Made by a program: the position numbers and the translations under genes. From the NCBI GenBank assembly GCA_013396915.1, contig VWZL01005133.1, positions 110,730-174,729 of the forward strand: a DNA stretch of 64,000 nucleotides. The letters are read 5' to 3'. Of the stretch, positions 38,045 to 50,900 are shown in pieces. Numbering within the stretch: position 1 is the stretch's first letter; every line of letters starts with the position of its first letter. The stretch comes from Stercorarius parasiticus (taxonomy: Eukaryota > Chordata > Aves > Charadriiformes > Stercorariidae). The notes below the pieces were generated by a model. It was not told the origin of the DNA, did no database searches, and worked only from the letters and a program-made list of their open reading frames with translations.

Positions 38045-38206
38045 ATAGAATCACAGAATGGTTCGGGTTGGAAGGGACCTTAAAGACCATCTAGTTCCAC
38101 CCCCCTGCCCTGGGCAGGGACACCTCCCACTAGACCAGGCTGCTCAAAGCCCCATCCAGCCTGGCCTTGAACACTTCCAGGGATGGGGCAACTTCTCTGG
38201 GCAACT
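38045..38206 (-). mobile_element. CR1 LINE 3'-end fragment
   Basis: Antisense CR1 end: AGAATCACAGAATGGTTCGG, then GGTTGGAAGGGACCTTAAAG, CACCTCCCACTAGACCAGGC and CCAGCCTGGCCTTGAACACT. It is truncated about 160 bp from the element's 3' terminus, followed by a short duplicated GGCAACTTCTCT. Confidence 0.92.
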
Positions 38207-41013
38207 TCTCTTTTTCTTCTCTCCTGTTGTTCTCATCAGCTGCTTGAAGGGGTGAAGAAAAATAGAGAGAATTGTAAAATAGATGGCCAGAACAGCACAC
38301 ACACAGAAAGATGTTAGCAGCTTGGTGTCCCTCAACAGAAGGGACGAGGTGAATTCTCCTCCCTGGGCTGACCAGTGAGAGCCCTGTGCTCCCCGGGCAG
38401 AGAGACCTGGATCTGTTCTCCAGGATGTCAGACCAAAGGCATGTTTCTGCAAAGAGCCACAGGCAGGAGGGGGAAGGCAGAGTGCTGTGGGGTCCCGGCA
38501 TCTCAGGGCAGTGAGTTGACTTTCGGTGGAGAGCATCTCTCTCCCACCCATCTGGATCCCCAAACAGGGCCACCTGGTCAACCAGTGGCGTTTGTCCCAC
38601 CTCTCCCAGTAGCTTCCCAGGAGCTGTTGGGAAAGGCAGATGAGGCAGATCTTGGCCCTACACCACCTTCGTTGCCTTTCCTGGGCAGAACGCCCCATTT
38701 TCACCACTGTCCATATGCAGGGCTGGCTCAGAGCTACCTCCATGCACTGTGTGCCGTGCCCGTGCTCCAGGGGAGGAAAACGAGAGATCAGCAGGAGCCA
38801 GGCTGATCCCATGCCATGGGTTATGTCTTCCCTCTACCCCACACTGCCTCCCGGGCCATATTCTCCCCCGGTATGGTCCTGGGCATCCTCTGAGTCACTG
38901 GGAGAGGCAAAATCAGAAAGGCAAGTGAGTGCTGATCTTGGAGACCCTTCTAACAGGCGCTGCAGCGCAGGAATAGCCAACCCAAATATTTTCATGCGCA
39001 CGCAGCACAATTCCTCTGCGTCTTTCCTGGAAAGAATTAAAGAGGTTTTAAACAACCGGAGCCTGCCAGCTCCCTGCGGTGACTGCTGAAGTCAGGTCTC
39101 ACCAACTCCGAAGCCCTTGAGCTCCCAGCAGAACGGCACACGCTGCCCAGAGAAGAGCAGAAGAGATTTTCCCCAGCTTGGTTCAGGCAGGAGCACCTCC
39201 TCCCATCGTGTCTGGCCGCAGGGTGTTATTAGATCTACCTGAGAAGCTTCCACCATCTGGGCTTTTGGCTGCTTCCCTGCACGCTGGGGAGGGGAAGGCT
39301 CAGAAATGGGTGAATCACTGTGAGATAGTCCTTAACTTGGTGAGAGCAGCAAGCAAATTGAGACCCCAAAAGAAGGCAAGAGAAGCCACGTAGGACTTCA
39401 GTACAGCACCTGAAGTTGTTGTCAACCATCCCTTTATGTCACTTAAGAACTGTGAGATGATGAGCAGGGAAAATAACCTTCTTATTCAGAGTCACATCAG
39501 CCAGATAAAGTCCTGTGTGCTGCGTCAGCATCAGCACTGCTGTGGCAAAACCCCGACTCACTTCAGGCTGGTGCTCTCCACGGTCTTACAGCGAAACCTC
39601 CGGGCTTCCCAGACTTTCAGATTCCCATTTTATGACATTTCATTCCAGGGCAGATCCTTCTCAGGTCACACATTACCCTTATCGACACAGCAGGCACAGG
39701 CAGCAAGATCTTTTAGCAGAAGAGCCCTTGCCTTTGGAGACAAATTTGAGAGAGAAGAGTTTGGGGCAACCTGTGGCAGAACCTGTTGGTAACTGTGCTT
39801 GAAAGTACATAGTTTGGATGAAAAGAGGAAGCCAAGATTGTTTTCCAGGTCCGTATCGTAGGCGGGTGATTTTTCGGCTCAGCATTAATGTTGCCCATTT
39901 AACCTTGGGAAGGGAAATTGCCCCTGCAAAGTGACCACAGGCTGATGTCTTTTTGTAGGAAAACTGTAGCCAAAATGTCTGAGTTTGTGTGGGAAGAAAG
40001 AGACTATTTTGCCCTGGTGGGAAATTCTGGTAGCCCTTTCTCCTCCGCTTTCCCTTGTTTTGAAAGATGTTTTTGAAATTTGGTGAAGAACATCCCGTGG
40101 TCAGGGACATGCCTTTGGCTTCACCCCTGGCTTCCAAAAAACAACATCCTCAATATTTATCAATGTTTAAACCGGAGGGTGTACGGAGCGGGGAGGGTCA
40201 GTGCCTGTCAGCCCCTGTTTTCATTAGCGGTGATGGAGTCGGGGGGCACGTACTGAATTTGTAGGTGACACTGAGCCGGGAGGGACTGGAGATGTTTTGG
40301 AGGAGGAGAGGCTGAGAATTAAAGATTGTGACAAATTGGAGAGATGGTTTAAAAGAATAGGGTACTTGTTATGTCCTGTGTGGTGGGACCGAGTGACCGT
40401 GTGGGCAGCGGGTGAGCGACCGGCCAGGCGGCGCCTGTGGAGAGACAGAGGATGGGGTGATGGGCACCGCGGCCCATGAGTCAACAGCATCACGCAGTTG
40501 TGCAAAAGCAAACAGGGTGCTGGGATGGAGAAAGAGAAGTGGGACGCTACATTGGGGAACTGGCGTCTCTGCTCCCGCCGGTGCACTTTAGGGGCTCAAT
40601 TGGAAAATGCAGTTCTGGGTATCCTCCAAGAAAATGAGAGCGAGGAAGAGAGGCCGAGTTGTCGGACACTGGGCAAATAACAGCTCCGAGGAAAGAGCTG
40701 GGTTTCACTCGTGCAGGAAAAACTGAAGGGAGATGTGAAACCCGTTCTCCAAATGCAGAATGTGTCTGCTGAGAAGGAGGGGGCAAATTGTTTGCTGTGT
40801 CATTCGGGGGTGAGAGAGGAAGCGGTGAGGTTAATGGGATCGAGAGATAGAGGGGAGAAAGCTGGGCTCTGCAGGAGCTTATGGAAGTGGTTTTAACAGA
40901 TAAACACCTGATAAATGAGGTAATCAGATAAACACCTGCCCTGGGGCAGGGGGAGGGATGAGGATCTGTGAATGCAAAGTGCAGGGGGGTGGGGAGCGGT
41001 GGCAGGGGGACAT
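38207..41013 (+). other. STEAP3: Presumed STEAP3 intron 1, middle part
   Basis: No exon or repeat family is recognised. A minus-strand ORF of 222 codons (38144-38812) overlaps the CR1 copy at its end and translates CR1 antisense there, so it is not a gene. A 14-bp phrase CAGATAAACACCTG occurs twice near 40896-40938. Confidence 0.45.
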
Positions 41014-41272
41014 GCAGCAGCCCCGGGAGTCCATGGCAGGTCTGGGGTCACAGCAGCCCCACAGGACCCATGGAACGTCTCGAGTCACAGCAACCCCACG
41101 GGTCCCACGGCAGGTCTGGGGTCACAGCAACCCCACAGGTCCCACGGCAGGTCTGGGGTCACAGCAGCCCCACAGGACCCATGGAACGTCTCGAGTCACA
41201 GCAACCCCACGGGTCCCACGGCAGGTCTGGGGTCACAGCAACCCCAGACGTCCCACAGCAGGTCTGTCCCCA
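41014..41272. repeat. 37-bp minisatellite with 111-bp higher-order period
   Basis: Six full 37-bp units run from 41032 to 41253, with partial units on each side. Each unit holds a GTC...GTCACAGCA(A/G)CCCCA core. Units 1 and 4 match each other, as do 2 and 5, and 3 and 6 are close. Units 2 and 5 share the variant AACGTCTCGAGTCACAG, while the others have CAGGTCTGGGGTCACAG. So the array is a doubled 3-unit block. Because 37 is not a multiple of 3 and the array lacks stops, all three forward frames are open. It lies in the presumed intron 1 and is not coding. Confidence 0.93.
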
Positions 41273-44200
41273 CCACATTGCAGGGGACAGCCTCAGCACC
41301 CAGCGATGCCTGCTCAGGGCACGACCATCTCCCCCAGGGCAGGTCCCTGTCCGACCTCCCCACCCCGCGGGTAGGGGTGTGGGGTGAACAGCCCCCCCCC
41401 TCCCTGTTCCCCATCAGGGCTCCCTGCCCCATCTGCCCCATGGGCAAAGGGGCCGAAGGACAGTGGTGGGGGGAGCCCAGCTCCTGGCATTTCCTCATTC
41501 TCGTGGCCTGGCTGGCGTCCCAGGTAGGTTTGCAACATAGCTTTTCTGGCTGAAGTAATACCGACGACGGGTGATTTATTCCCTTTGCCAGTTCCTGGTT
41601 TGCATCACTGGGGAGTTAACTCTGCTTTGGAAGGAGAAAGAGGGAAAGAGGCAGCGAGCCTGGTTCCCCCCATCCTTCCCTCCCTCCCCTGCAGAGCAGA
41701 GGGGTTATTTCCAGTCAGCCTGGGCAGGACTGAAAGGTCTCCTGAAAAGTGCATCGGAGCTGGGGTCAAAGCAGCTTTGGATAAGCCCTTTTCTTACCCG
41801 AATTTGTTCCAGTCCCAACAGGTACATGGTACTCGCTGTGCTCCTCGGAGGGACGCTCCGGGTGCGGGAAAAAGCCTTAAATGTTTTATTTTCCCTGGAA
41901 ACAAAATGGCTGTAGCCAAAAAGCGAGTATTTCTGCTCACAGCAAGACCTGAATGGAGACTTCAGGCACTGAATGCTCCTCTCCAGGTGGGGCTTCTCGA
42001 GGGTTAACGCAGCAGGAGATGCCAGCAGGCGGCACTGAGCAGAGGGCTCTGCAAACAGAAGCTGTAGGGCTTCAGCTTAGTGGTTCAAAGGTCCCTCTGT
42101 GCAGATTGAAAGTCCCCTGGGGGCAGAGATTGCCCCTGTCCCTCCAGTGTGGGTGTTTGTGGGACCATGCTCCATGGCCTCCGGGTGCCAGCCGCAGCCA
42201 GCCGGCAGAGCCCAAAGGGACCATCGTGGTGCCGAAAGCGAGACGTTCCTCTGCAATGACTTGACCAAGGGCTCTGCTGCATCAGTTGATTCCACCTGTG
42301 GCTTGCTGAGCTTTCAACCCATGTGCTCATCAGGGGATGTAGATAATAATCATGTGCTTTATCTCAAATAATCCCCAGCGCAGATGCTGAAGCACAGAGC
42401 AGGATCTGTCATGACCTGCACCGGGTTGAATCCACAGCTCCTCGAGACTCAGTTGTGGTTGGTCTAAACAAAACTTGACCTCGGGGGAAGACACAAAAGC
42501 AGTTGTTTTAGCCAAGGTACTGCTGATGCTGAGCTCAGAGATGAGCTTTTATGCAAACAGGAACCAGTTTTGGACAGGACCATTACTTGGAGCTCCTTAG
42601 GAGATTGCTGTCCTGTCCTTCGGCACAGTTTGACTCAGTGATACGTTTAAGACATGGCTTTTTTTATTAGCATTACTGTAAGACTAAGTTATCTTTTATC
42701 TGATAAATCTGAAGACGAAGGCAGTGAAATGGGTCGTGATTTTTTTGGCCAGAACTGAAGTGGAGCTCGTGCCCTGACACCACAGGTCCATCCTTCTCTA
42801 GGGTTTGCAACTCAAAGATGGATGGACTGCGAATTACGGGAACCAGCTAGGCTATCCTCCTCAACCAGAGGAAGGGAAAGGGGCCCGAAAAGATGGTCTC
42901 GTTGTTAAAGACATGGTCAAGGATATCAGGGTCTTCCCAGGCAAACTTGCCAGAGTCCCGTTATCACTGGTATCTTGGTCCCCCACGTCTGTTCAAAGAG
43001 GATAACGCCTGAGACAGCTCCCCGTTAGCGGTGGGGGATGATCTGCTTGGCAGATTGACTCTGCTGTGGGCCCAGAGACACCTGAAGGGGCTCCCGCAGC
43101 CCGGCTCCGTCCAGAACGGCTGTCCTGCTGCAAAACCTGAGCGAGGCCGCTCGGCGTGGGCAGAGAGGCAGAAAAACCTTGTTTTCCTGGCACTGAGCCT
43201 AAGCTAACAGGCTCTGCCAAGCCTCAGGTGCAAAATGCATTGTATTATCCATGGTTTTCTTCTGCGAGAGCCCCTCCCTCCCTCTGCCTGGGCAACAGAG
43301 ATTTGACTGCTTCGTTTCACCCAGCTTTCGTCTGTCTGATCTCATTCTTTGGGGCAGGAGTGGCCTTCTGGCCGGTTTTGGTGGGGTGCCTGGCAGAGTG
43401 GAGCTCCCCGTCTTTCTCGTCTCTCTCGCTGGTTGCCCATCACCGCTATTGTCCTGCAAATGACAACAGCAATTGCCATGCAGTCGGTGACAGGCTGGAA
43501 CAAGCGTGCTAGAGCTGGACATAGCATCCTCAGGCAGTGATATAAGGCTGTCATTAATAGTCTAGCTGAAGGGCAGCTTTACATTGTGTTAGATGCTTTA
43601 ATTAGGGAACTGCTTCCCAGTTAGGATTAGAGCTAGTTTACTTCCACTGGGCTGTGCTTTAAATCATCTTGTAGCTTCCTCAGTGAGAAACCGATCTCCT
43701 TGAACTGCACAAGCCGTAACTCAGCAGGGGGAGAGTTTCCTCGATAGGGAAGATCAATAAATGAGGTTTATTTATTTAAGGCTGCAGCATGCCAAAGACG
43801 TGTCCAAGCGCCGCGGTATCCGCTCTTGCCCTCCTCTGCCTCCGGGTGACTCTGCAGCATCCTGGCCACGACCCTGTGCGCTGACTTTTGGGGGGCTGAC
43901 CTTGCCATGAGGAATTAGCTTTGGGAGGGAGAGTTTTAAGCAGGTAACACATCATTCACAGGTGCAGAAGCAGCAGCATGAACATGGTAAGTCGGGAGCT
44001 GGTGGGGGTCTGTGTGCTCCACAGAGACGGGAGTGGAAAAAACTGTTGCCTAATGAGACACTGCATTTCCAGGCATCTCTTAGGCATCGACTGTGGCATT
44101 TGTCTTGGTGAAATGCATTTATGGTGAAAGAGGGATTTTCTCCCCCTTCCTTGGGAGGATTTTGATGCGCGGCGGTGACAGCAACGTGACCCACGGCACC

Positions 44201-45989
44201 AGAGAGCAGCCGGCGGCAGGGACCGAGCTCCGTCCCACCAAGGGGACGTGCAGCGGGGACAGGTCCCACTCCAAAGCCCCAACAGTCAAAGTACAACTAA
44301 AATAATCACACCAAAATCCACAGAGAACATTTCGAGGCTTCTTACTTTTTAGCTATCCTGCTGACTTCAAAGGCCATTTAATCCTGTCAGCCTTTTTAAT
44401 CAAAATAACGGGAGACAGCAAAGCTGTTTATCTCCAAACATTGCGAACATCTCTCTGTGTGTTCAGTGGCAGTTACAGGACGGAGAAAACACACAACAAG
44501 AAAATTTGCTCGCAGGAAAATTTGCGTCCCCGTGGGAGCACGGAGAAAGCTTTTGAGGTGCTTTAGATTGATCATAAAATGAGTCTGCGGGTAACAACCG
44601 CTTTGTTACCCTGGGTGTTGATTTCTCTCCCCTTGGCTGAGAGCCAGAGATGCATCTCTCTTATTTCGGGATACCATTTTGTACATACAGGTGGTGGAAA
44701 AGGGGAGGGATTGTGTAGGAAAGAAAACTCGTTAGGCCGAACAATAGTGTCGGCCCTAGAACAAATAGTTCTGGCCACGAATATATTTAGGTGGAGCGAG
44801 AAGGTTTCTAAAAAGTAAAGCAGTGAGCTTTTGATAAAGTGTCTTGAGACAGGAAAGGGCCCGAAAAAAAAAAAAAACCAACATCTTTTCAGATAGAGCT
44901 ACTTTAATTTATATGAGGGGTTTTGCAGTACGGCTGGTTGTGGATGAAGAGGACTGGTCCCCAGCGTTCCTGTTGACCTGGGCTCTGCCTGTGAGGTTGC
45001 TCTTCACCTCGAGAAATCCCAGGCATTCCCTTCTCCCTCCTCACCCAGGTGTTTCTTTCCCACGCTGACAGCCCTTGTCATCATCTCTCTCACTCTTTCC
45101 CTGTGGCCCTCTTCCAGTTTTATTCCCTCTTTTTCTGCAGCGGAGTGAGCAGGAGTGCCCTGTGCAGCTCAGTGTATGGATTTATAGACTGGTATAGGAG
45201 TGTTTTCTGTGTTGTGTTTTATGCTTTCCTACTAATTCCTGGATGAAACATCCCAGTGACTGCGATACACATGGAATATACCTAAGGCAGGGGTGTGTGC
45301 CCAGGCAGCAGCTGGGGTGAACCCAGCATCACCAAATCAGCCTTGCGGCACACAAACCCTTCTGCAGGTCTGGAACAGAGGCAGAAACCTTCAGAGTGAA
45401 GTCTGAGTAATTCTGAGCTTAACTCTTACTCACCTAGAGCATGAAAGAAAGTCTAGGTGATATGTGGAGAGCAGAAGAAAGGTGTTATTAAAGGGGAGAA
45501 GCCATCACGCCTTTCTTTGGCGCTCGTTTTCTTCTGAGAGCACTTCTTCCATCAACACGCGTCTTTGGTCCCTGGGACAGGGGGGTGCTCATTGAGAGGC
45601 AAGGGGAGCAAACGGGCCTCTGCCATAGAAGCAGCATTGTCACTGCAGCCGTGGTTTTTTGTACCCAGAACAGTGAGTTGTAGTTCAAGGTCCATCTGCC
45701 GGAGGTGTTTTGTGGGCTTTCCAGGAGGAGCAGGACTGAGAGTTCGTGGTTGCTGGGCGAGAGACTCACTCAGTAACTCAGGCTCTGTTTGATGTGTGCC
45801 TGCCAGGGATTTTCAAGAGTATTTTCAGAATTCTGTGACCTTCAGATCCTTTTTTCTGAGTGGTTTTAACAAATTTACATATACTCGTTAAAGTATATGT
45901 ATAGTTAGGGGTAGTTATGCCCATAAGCAGCACTTGGCATGTGTCAGTAGTGAATTTTGGTGCTCAGGCACTTTGAGTGAGGAGATCCT
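41273..45989 (+). other. STEAP3: Presumed STEAP3 intron 1, distal part
   Basis: Unremarkable sequence. Local features are a C9 run at 41391-41399 and an A13 run near 44864-44877. A small imperfect-spaced palindrome ACATATAC/GTATATGT lies near 45878-45901. No conserved exon or known repeat is recognised. Confidence 0.45.
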
Positions 45990-46560
45990 TCTGCAGGTTC
46001 TTCACAATGAAGACTGACTGTCCTGCATCATGCACAAGCTCCATCTTATCAATACTCATTCCTTTTCCCAGATCACTTAGGAGGACGTTGAACAACACGG
46101 ATCCTCAGGGAAATGCCTTGATAACCTATTCTCATTGTGAAAATTACTTATTTCTTCTTACCCTTTGTTTCCCATTGGTAACTATTCATGCAGAAGTGCC
46201 CTTCCCCTTGGCACCACTACTGCGCCAATCCCAGAAAAGCCTTGGGTGAAGGACATTTCCAAAAGCCTACGAAAAAGACAGCCTGCACAAGGGACCAGGT
46301 CACCCCATCGCAGTGGTCACCTTCACTTTGAAAAACTATAAGGCAAGACTGTACTCCGCCAAAACCAAGTTGTCTCAATCCCCAATATATCATGAGTTTG
46401 TTAATTACGTTCTTTATTATGACCTCTACCAGTGTGCCCAATACAAAAGCCAGATGTCCTGGTGTGTAAGTTCCCTGGGACACCTCCTGAGCCCTTTAAA
46501 AATCTGCCCTTAAGGAATTAGTCATTCCTTAAGGGCAAATTTGCCATTCCTTAAGCCAGG
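45990..46560 (-). mobile_element. CR1/L3-type LINE reverse-transcriptase relic
   Basis: On the minus strand 46060-46110 reads GSVLFNVLLSDLGKG, matching the conserved reverse-transcriptase segment GSVLGPVLFNIFINDL, with three residues missing. To the right, antisense blocks follow in the order expected further upstream in that domain. Examples are CATTGTGAAAATTACTTATT, TTGGGTGAAGGACATTTCCA, ATAAGGCAAGACTG and GTTCTTTATTATGACCTCTA. It is an old, inactivated copy of the same broad class as the relic at 8930-10045. Confidence 0.6.
46506..46536. repeat. Perfect 13-bp inverted repeat, 5-base loop
   Basis: GCCCTTAAGGAAT and ATTCCTTAAGGGC surround TAGTC. A third partial copy, GCCATTCCTTAAGCC, follows at 46543-46557. 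It lies at the right end of the LINE relic. Confidence 0.9.
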
Positions 46561-47448
46561 AAGCAGATTTGAGCCACCCGTGACCAGCCTGGCAGTTCCC
46601 TGCCTGAGTTTCTTCTGTCCTCCGGGGCTGGCTGGTGTGCTGCCCATGAATTTATTGATCGATTTAAAACCTCTCCGTGGCCTCAATATCTAATCTGTTA
46701 CGGAGAGCAGAGTGTTACAGGGCAAAATTCATTAATGTTTGTAAAGCTCATCAAGATCTTTCATGAGCAAATCCCATCATGTTTTAATATATTTTTTTAA
46801 ATGTCAGGAGTAAGTTCTCATTACTCATTGAAGAGCTGAAGCAAACAGCACTTGCCAGACCCAAATATTGGAACAGGCAAAGGCTGCAACTCTCTTCCTT
46901 TACCACTTTTAGGACACTTTCATTTCAACTTGAACTCCCTGCCTTCATTCTGCTCCTGCAAATCAGAAGCAGAATTTCCCAAATGGCTGAGGCTTTCCCA
47001 AATGTAGGCTGAGGGATCCCCACGGACCCCCAGCGCTGGGCTTTTCAGAAGATGCCTGGTGTCTCCATGGGGGTCTGAGAGTTGCTGGTCCTGGTCACTG
47101 TTAGCATTGCCCTGGCTTCGCAGTGTGAGACATCAGCATGAAGAACAGCAAAGGGTGGATAAGTGCATCCAGCAGGTGTTGGCTCACACAAACTGGGGAA
47201 ACCTTCCTAAAACCCTTTGCCTTCCAGCCCAGCGTGATGTTTTGTCCCCCTCCAATGGTGCTTGTACATTACTGCATGCTTGCTGGTGGGTTTGGCAGAT
47301 GGGTCCTGGGCTACTGGGACCAAAACCACGTGCACTTCTGTTCAAGCGGGCTAAGTAAGTGGCATTTTTCCCCATGACCGCGGATGTGGTCTGGTTCTTC
47401 ACAAGAGCTTCACAATGAACTTGCATTTCCTTTTCTTTTTTCTGCCAG
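46561..47448 (+). other. STEAP3: End of STEAP3 intron 1
   Basis: No other exon is recognised. The intron ends with a good polypyrimidine tract (TTTCCTTTTCTTTTTTCTGC) and an AG at 47447-47448. Confidence 0.6.
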
Positions 47449-47449
47449 G

Positions 47450-47932
47450 ATGTCTGGAGGAGACATGGCCAAACCCCTCCTGGGCCATCGGAACATGGAG
47501 GGTGACCCCAGCATCACGCCTGCAGCCGGCCGCACCATCGGGGTGCTGGGGAGCGGGGACTTTGCGCGGTCGTTGGCCATCCGGCTGGTGTGCTCCGGGT
47601 TCAAGGTGGTGGTCGGCAGCCGCAACCCAAAGCGCAAAGCCGGCCTCTTCCCTTCTGCAGCAGAAGTCACCTTCCAGGCTGAGGCGGTGAAGAAGACGGA
47701 TGTCATTTTTGTGGCGGTTTTCAGGGAACATTACTCCACCCTCTGTGACCTGGCTGATGTGCTGGCAGGCAAGATCCTGGTGGACGTTAGTAACAACACC
47801 GAGATCAACCATCACAAAGAATCCAACGCCGAGTACTTGGCTTCCCTGTTCCCAGCCTGCACCGTGGTCAAGGGGTTTAACGTGGTTTCTGCGTGGACAC
47901 TGCAGTCAGGTGCCAGGGATGGAAATAAGCAG
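47450..47932 (+). CDS. STEAP3: STEAP3 coding exon 1 (residues 1-161)
   Basis: The exon starts at 47449 after TTTTTTCTGCCAG. The first ATG (47450) has A at -3, and it gives [11 protein letters not shown], aligning with the short hydrophilic N-terminus before the Rossmann fold in mammalian STEAP3. An in-frame upstream reading extends to 47384 but is intronic. The exon encodes most of the NADPH/F420-type oxidoreductase fold: [16 protein letters not shown], then [41 protein letters not shown] and [14 protein letters not shown]. It ends at ...GNKQ with donor CAG/GTACTG. If the 462-bp intron were retained, the frame would run on to a stop at 48110-48112. Confidence 0.97.
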
Positions 47933-50900
47933 GTACTGTCTTCTTCTGACAAGGGCCAAATCCCAACTATTTCAGCAGCTGAGGTCTGGCAGCATCAGCA
48001 AATGGCCTTATGCTCCAGGAGAAGGGGTCTGAGTGCTGGTCATGGCATCCAGAGACCACCCCAGAGCCTCTGCGTTTCTTCGCTCAGAAACGAAGTACCC
48101 TCACTTACCTGACGCTTTGTAGTCTTTGGAGCCTCTGCCTAAGTTAAAAGTATTATTTAATTGTTTATCTAAACACAGCCAGTAAAACAAACTGGTGGTG
48201 CACACATGAAAGGAAACCTGTCCAGGAGAGAGGTCTTCGGCAGCCACAGTAAATCCCCATCAGAAAGCCTGCCAGGAAGCGTCATGCTCAGTGGTATAAC
48301 GTAGGTTCCCTTTAGCACAGCATCCCTCCTGACGCGCTCGTTCCCAGCAGCCTGATCTCTCTTTGCGCAATGTGTATCTTTCTGTTCGTTGCAGGTTCTG
48401 ATTTGCTCAAATAACCAAGAAGCCAAGCGCACTGTAGCAGAGATCGCTCAAGTAATGGGATTCACCCCTGTGGATATGGGCTGCATGTCGTCAGCCTGTG
48501 AGATCGAGAACATTCCCCTGCGCCTCTTGCCAGCCTGGAAAATCCCCATCTTTTTGGCTCTGGGGCTCTTTCTGTGCTTCTTTACTTACAACCTGGTCCG
48601 GCAGGTCATCCACCCTTACATCAGGGAGCAGAAGAACAAGTTCTACAAGATCCCCGTCGAGGTGGTCAACACAACACTGCCTTGCGTGGCCTACGTCATG
48701 CTGTCCCTCGTCTACCTGCCCGGGGTGCTGGCAGCCTGCTCGCAGCTCTACTATGGCACCAAATACAGGCGCTTTCCAGACTGGCTCGACCAGTGGCTCC
48801 AGCACCGAAAGCAGATTGGTCTCCTCAGCTTCTTCTGTGCGGCTTTGCATGCCGTCTACAGCCTCTGCCTGCCTATGCGCCGCTCCCACCGCTACCAGCT
48901 CATCGAGACGGCCGTCAAGCAGGTAACGTGGGTACTCGTCAGGTCAGCAGCTGTAGTAATCTTCTGCACGCATCCAGATGTTGGGTAGCGGGCTTAATAT
49001 CTTGGCATTCGCTTTCCAAAGCATGCGTGGGACAGTGGGAATAAGCTGTTATCTGTATGAGCACTTCTTCCAGGAGGCACAGCAGGTACCAGGCACACAC
49101 CCATCTGCACTGAGGACCAGCCACCTTAGCAGGGGGTTGCCCGTGCATTTACAGACAGGGCTAGGATCAAAATTCCTTGTGCCATTGCTCCCCAGAAGCA
49201 CAGACGAGCCTCTGAAACCAGCTTTGCCCAGCACCTGGCATGTCCAAGACTAGGGCAGAGGCAGGAAAAAATGCCAGAAGGGGAGAAATCCAGTGTGGAG
49301 GGAGCAGAGTTCCCCTCAACTTTTCTCCCTAGATTTTGGGAGATCCCTGTTTGCTCGCACTGCCTTTCACAGTAGGTGCCTGCTGGAGTGACCAAGTCGT
49401 AACCCGGGGGTTGCGTTTTGTGGAAGGTGTGTCCTCATCACAGTGCGCCTCCACGAGTTTAGCAAAATGATGGTGAAGAACTGGTCATAGTCTAAGAGAA
49501 CGAGGAAATGGAAAAGGACTTTATTGCCTTATTGAGACTCTCGGCAGTGTTTATCCGGTGTGAGATTGCTACCTTCAGGCAATTCAGCCAGCTCCATAGC
49601 TTGGCAGTGCTGTGGGAAAATGTGATTCTGCCCTTCTCCTGCCCCTGGCTTCTCCCTACTCCATCCCACTCCCTCCTGCGATGGCACAAGCTTCATGGGG
49701 AACCTGATCTAGGAATTGCCCCGTAACCACTCTGCTTTCTGCACTGGGATATTTGCCCAAGTGTTTCCAAACTCTTATCCCACCAGAGAGGAGGGAAGGG
49801 GCCGTGGGGGCAGCGGGGAGCGGGACAGCTGGTTTTGGCAGTAGTGCCTGTTCAAAGCATCCACCAAGCAACATCCCCAGCCTCTCAGCTCCAGCCTTGA
49901 GCAGATCCTTCTCGATTGCCACAGTCGCACATTAATCTCGAGCAAGCATCCTGTGTTCATTTCCCCCCTACCTCCTGTTTTCTAGCAACATCTTTGTTTA
50001 GTAAATTAAACCCATTTAATGGGCTAAAGAGGACAGTTCTAAATGTTGCTCTTCGCCACGCAGCATAAAACCCATCTTCCCTTCCATTAGTATGAACAAT
50101 TTCCCCCCTTAAATGCACTTAAAACGAAGGTTATTAGGAGACTACTGCATATTCAAGCATCTGTATTTGTTTTCATGGCTTTAAACTGACTTCTCGTTCT
50201 AATTATCTTTCCAAATGCGACTTTGGGGCTTGCTGCTGTGGTTACGGGCTGTGGGAGCTGAGAGCATTCAGCAGTTCTTCCCAGCAGGCTTCAAATCGGG
50301 TCTAGCCTTGGCCAAATGGTGGTGGGATAAAAAAGCATTTCCACACCTCCCAAAATAGGCAAATAGCGCTGGAGGTGTGACTAGGACCCAGAGTTCATCC
50401 AGGAAACCTGCTTCCAAAACCAAAACAAATGCAGATAAAATTCAGTTCCTCTATTCCTAAGCGCTCCGTTTTAACAAACCTTCGTTGTCATGCCAGGCTG
50501 TGGAGAAGAAGATGAATATCTGGGTAGAGGAGGAAGTCTGGAGGATGGAGATTTATATCTCTGTTGGAATAATTGCCCTGGGCTTGCTGTCGTTACTTGC
50601 CATCACTTCACTTCCATCCATCGCAAACTCTCTCAACTGGAGGGAATTCAGTTTCATTCAGGTAAAGTTGACATTTGCCGATGCCAGAGAGTGATTTTGC
50701 AGTCAGGGTCAGGCTCTCACGCAGACCACAGAGGGCAGAGGTTGACCTGCTGTCCCAGCACATCCCAGCTCCGACACGACCACTGCAAGCTGTGCACCGG
50801 TGTCAGGGGCAAACCCTGCCACTCCAGCCCTCCCCATGCCCCCCGGAGCCACGGACCTCCCACCCAGGAGGTGACAGTGAGCAGCGATGGCGGGGCAGCA

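Noticed and set aside
40958..41553. Three overlapping ORFs of 138-193 codons
   Set aside because: They are produced by the 37-bp minisatellite, which lacks stop codons in every frame.
43962..43986. A 25-base micro-exon with good flanking splice signals and an ATG
   Set aside because: Spliced to STEAP3 coding exon 1, its ATG is out of frame with the STEAP3 start, and its polypyrimidine tract is weak; probably chance.
47384..47449. Upstream in-frame extension of the STEAP3 start
   Set aside because: It covers the polypyrimidine tract and the acceptor AG, so it is intronic. The ATG at 47450 matches the family's N-terminus.
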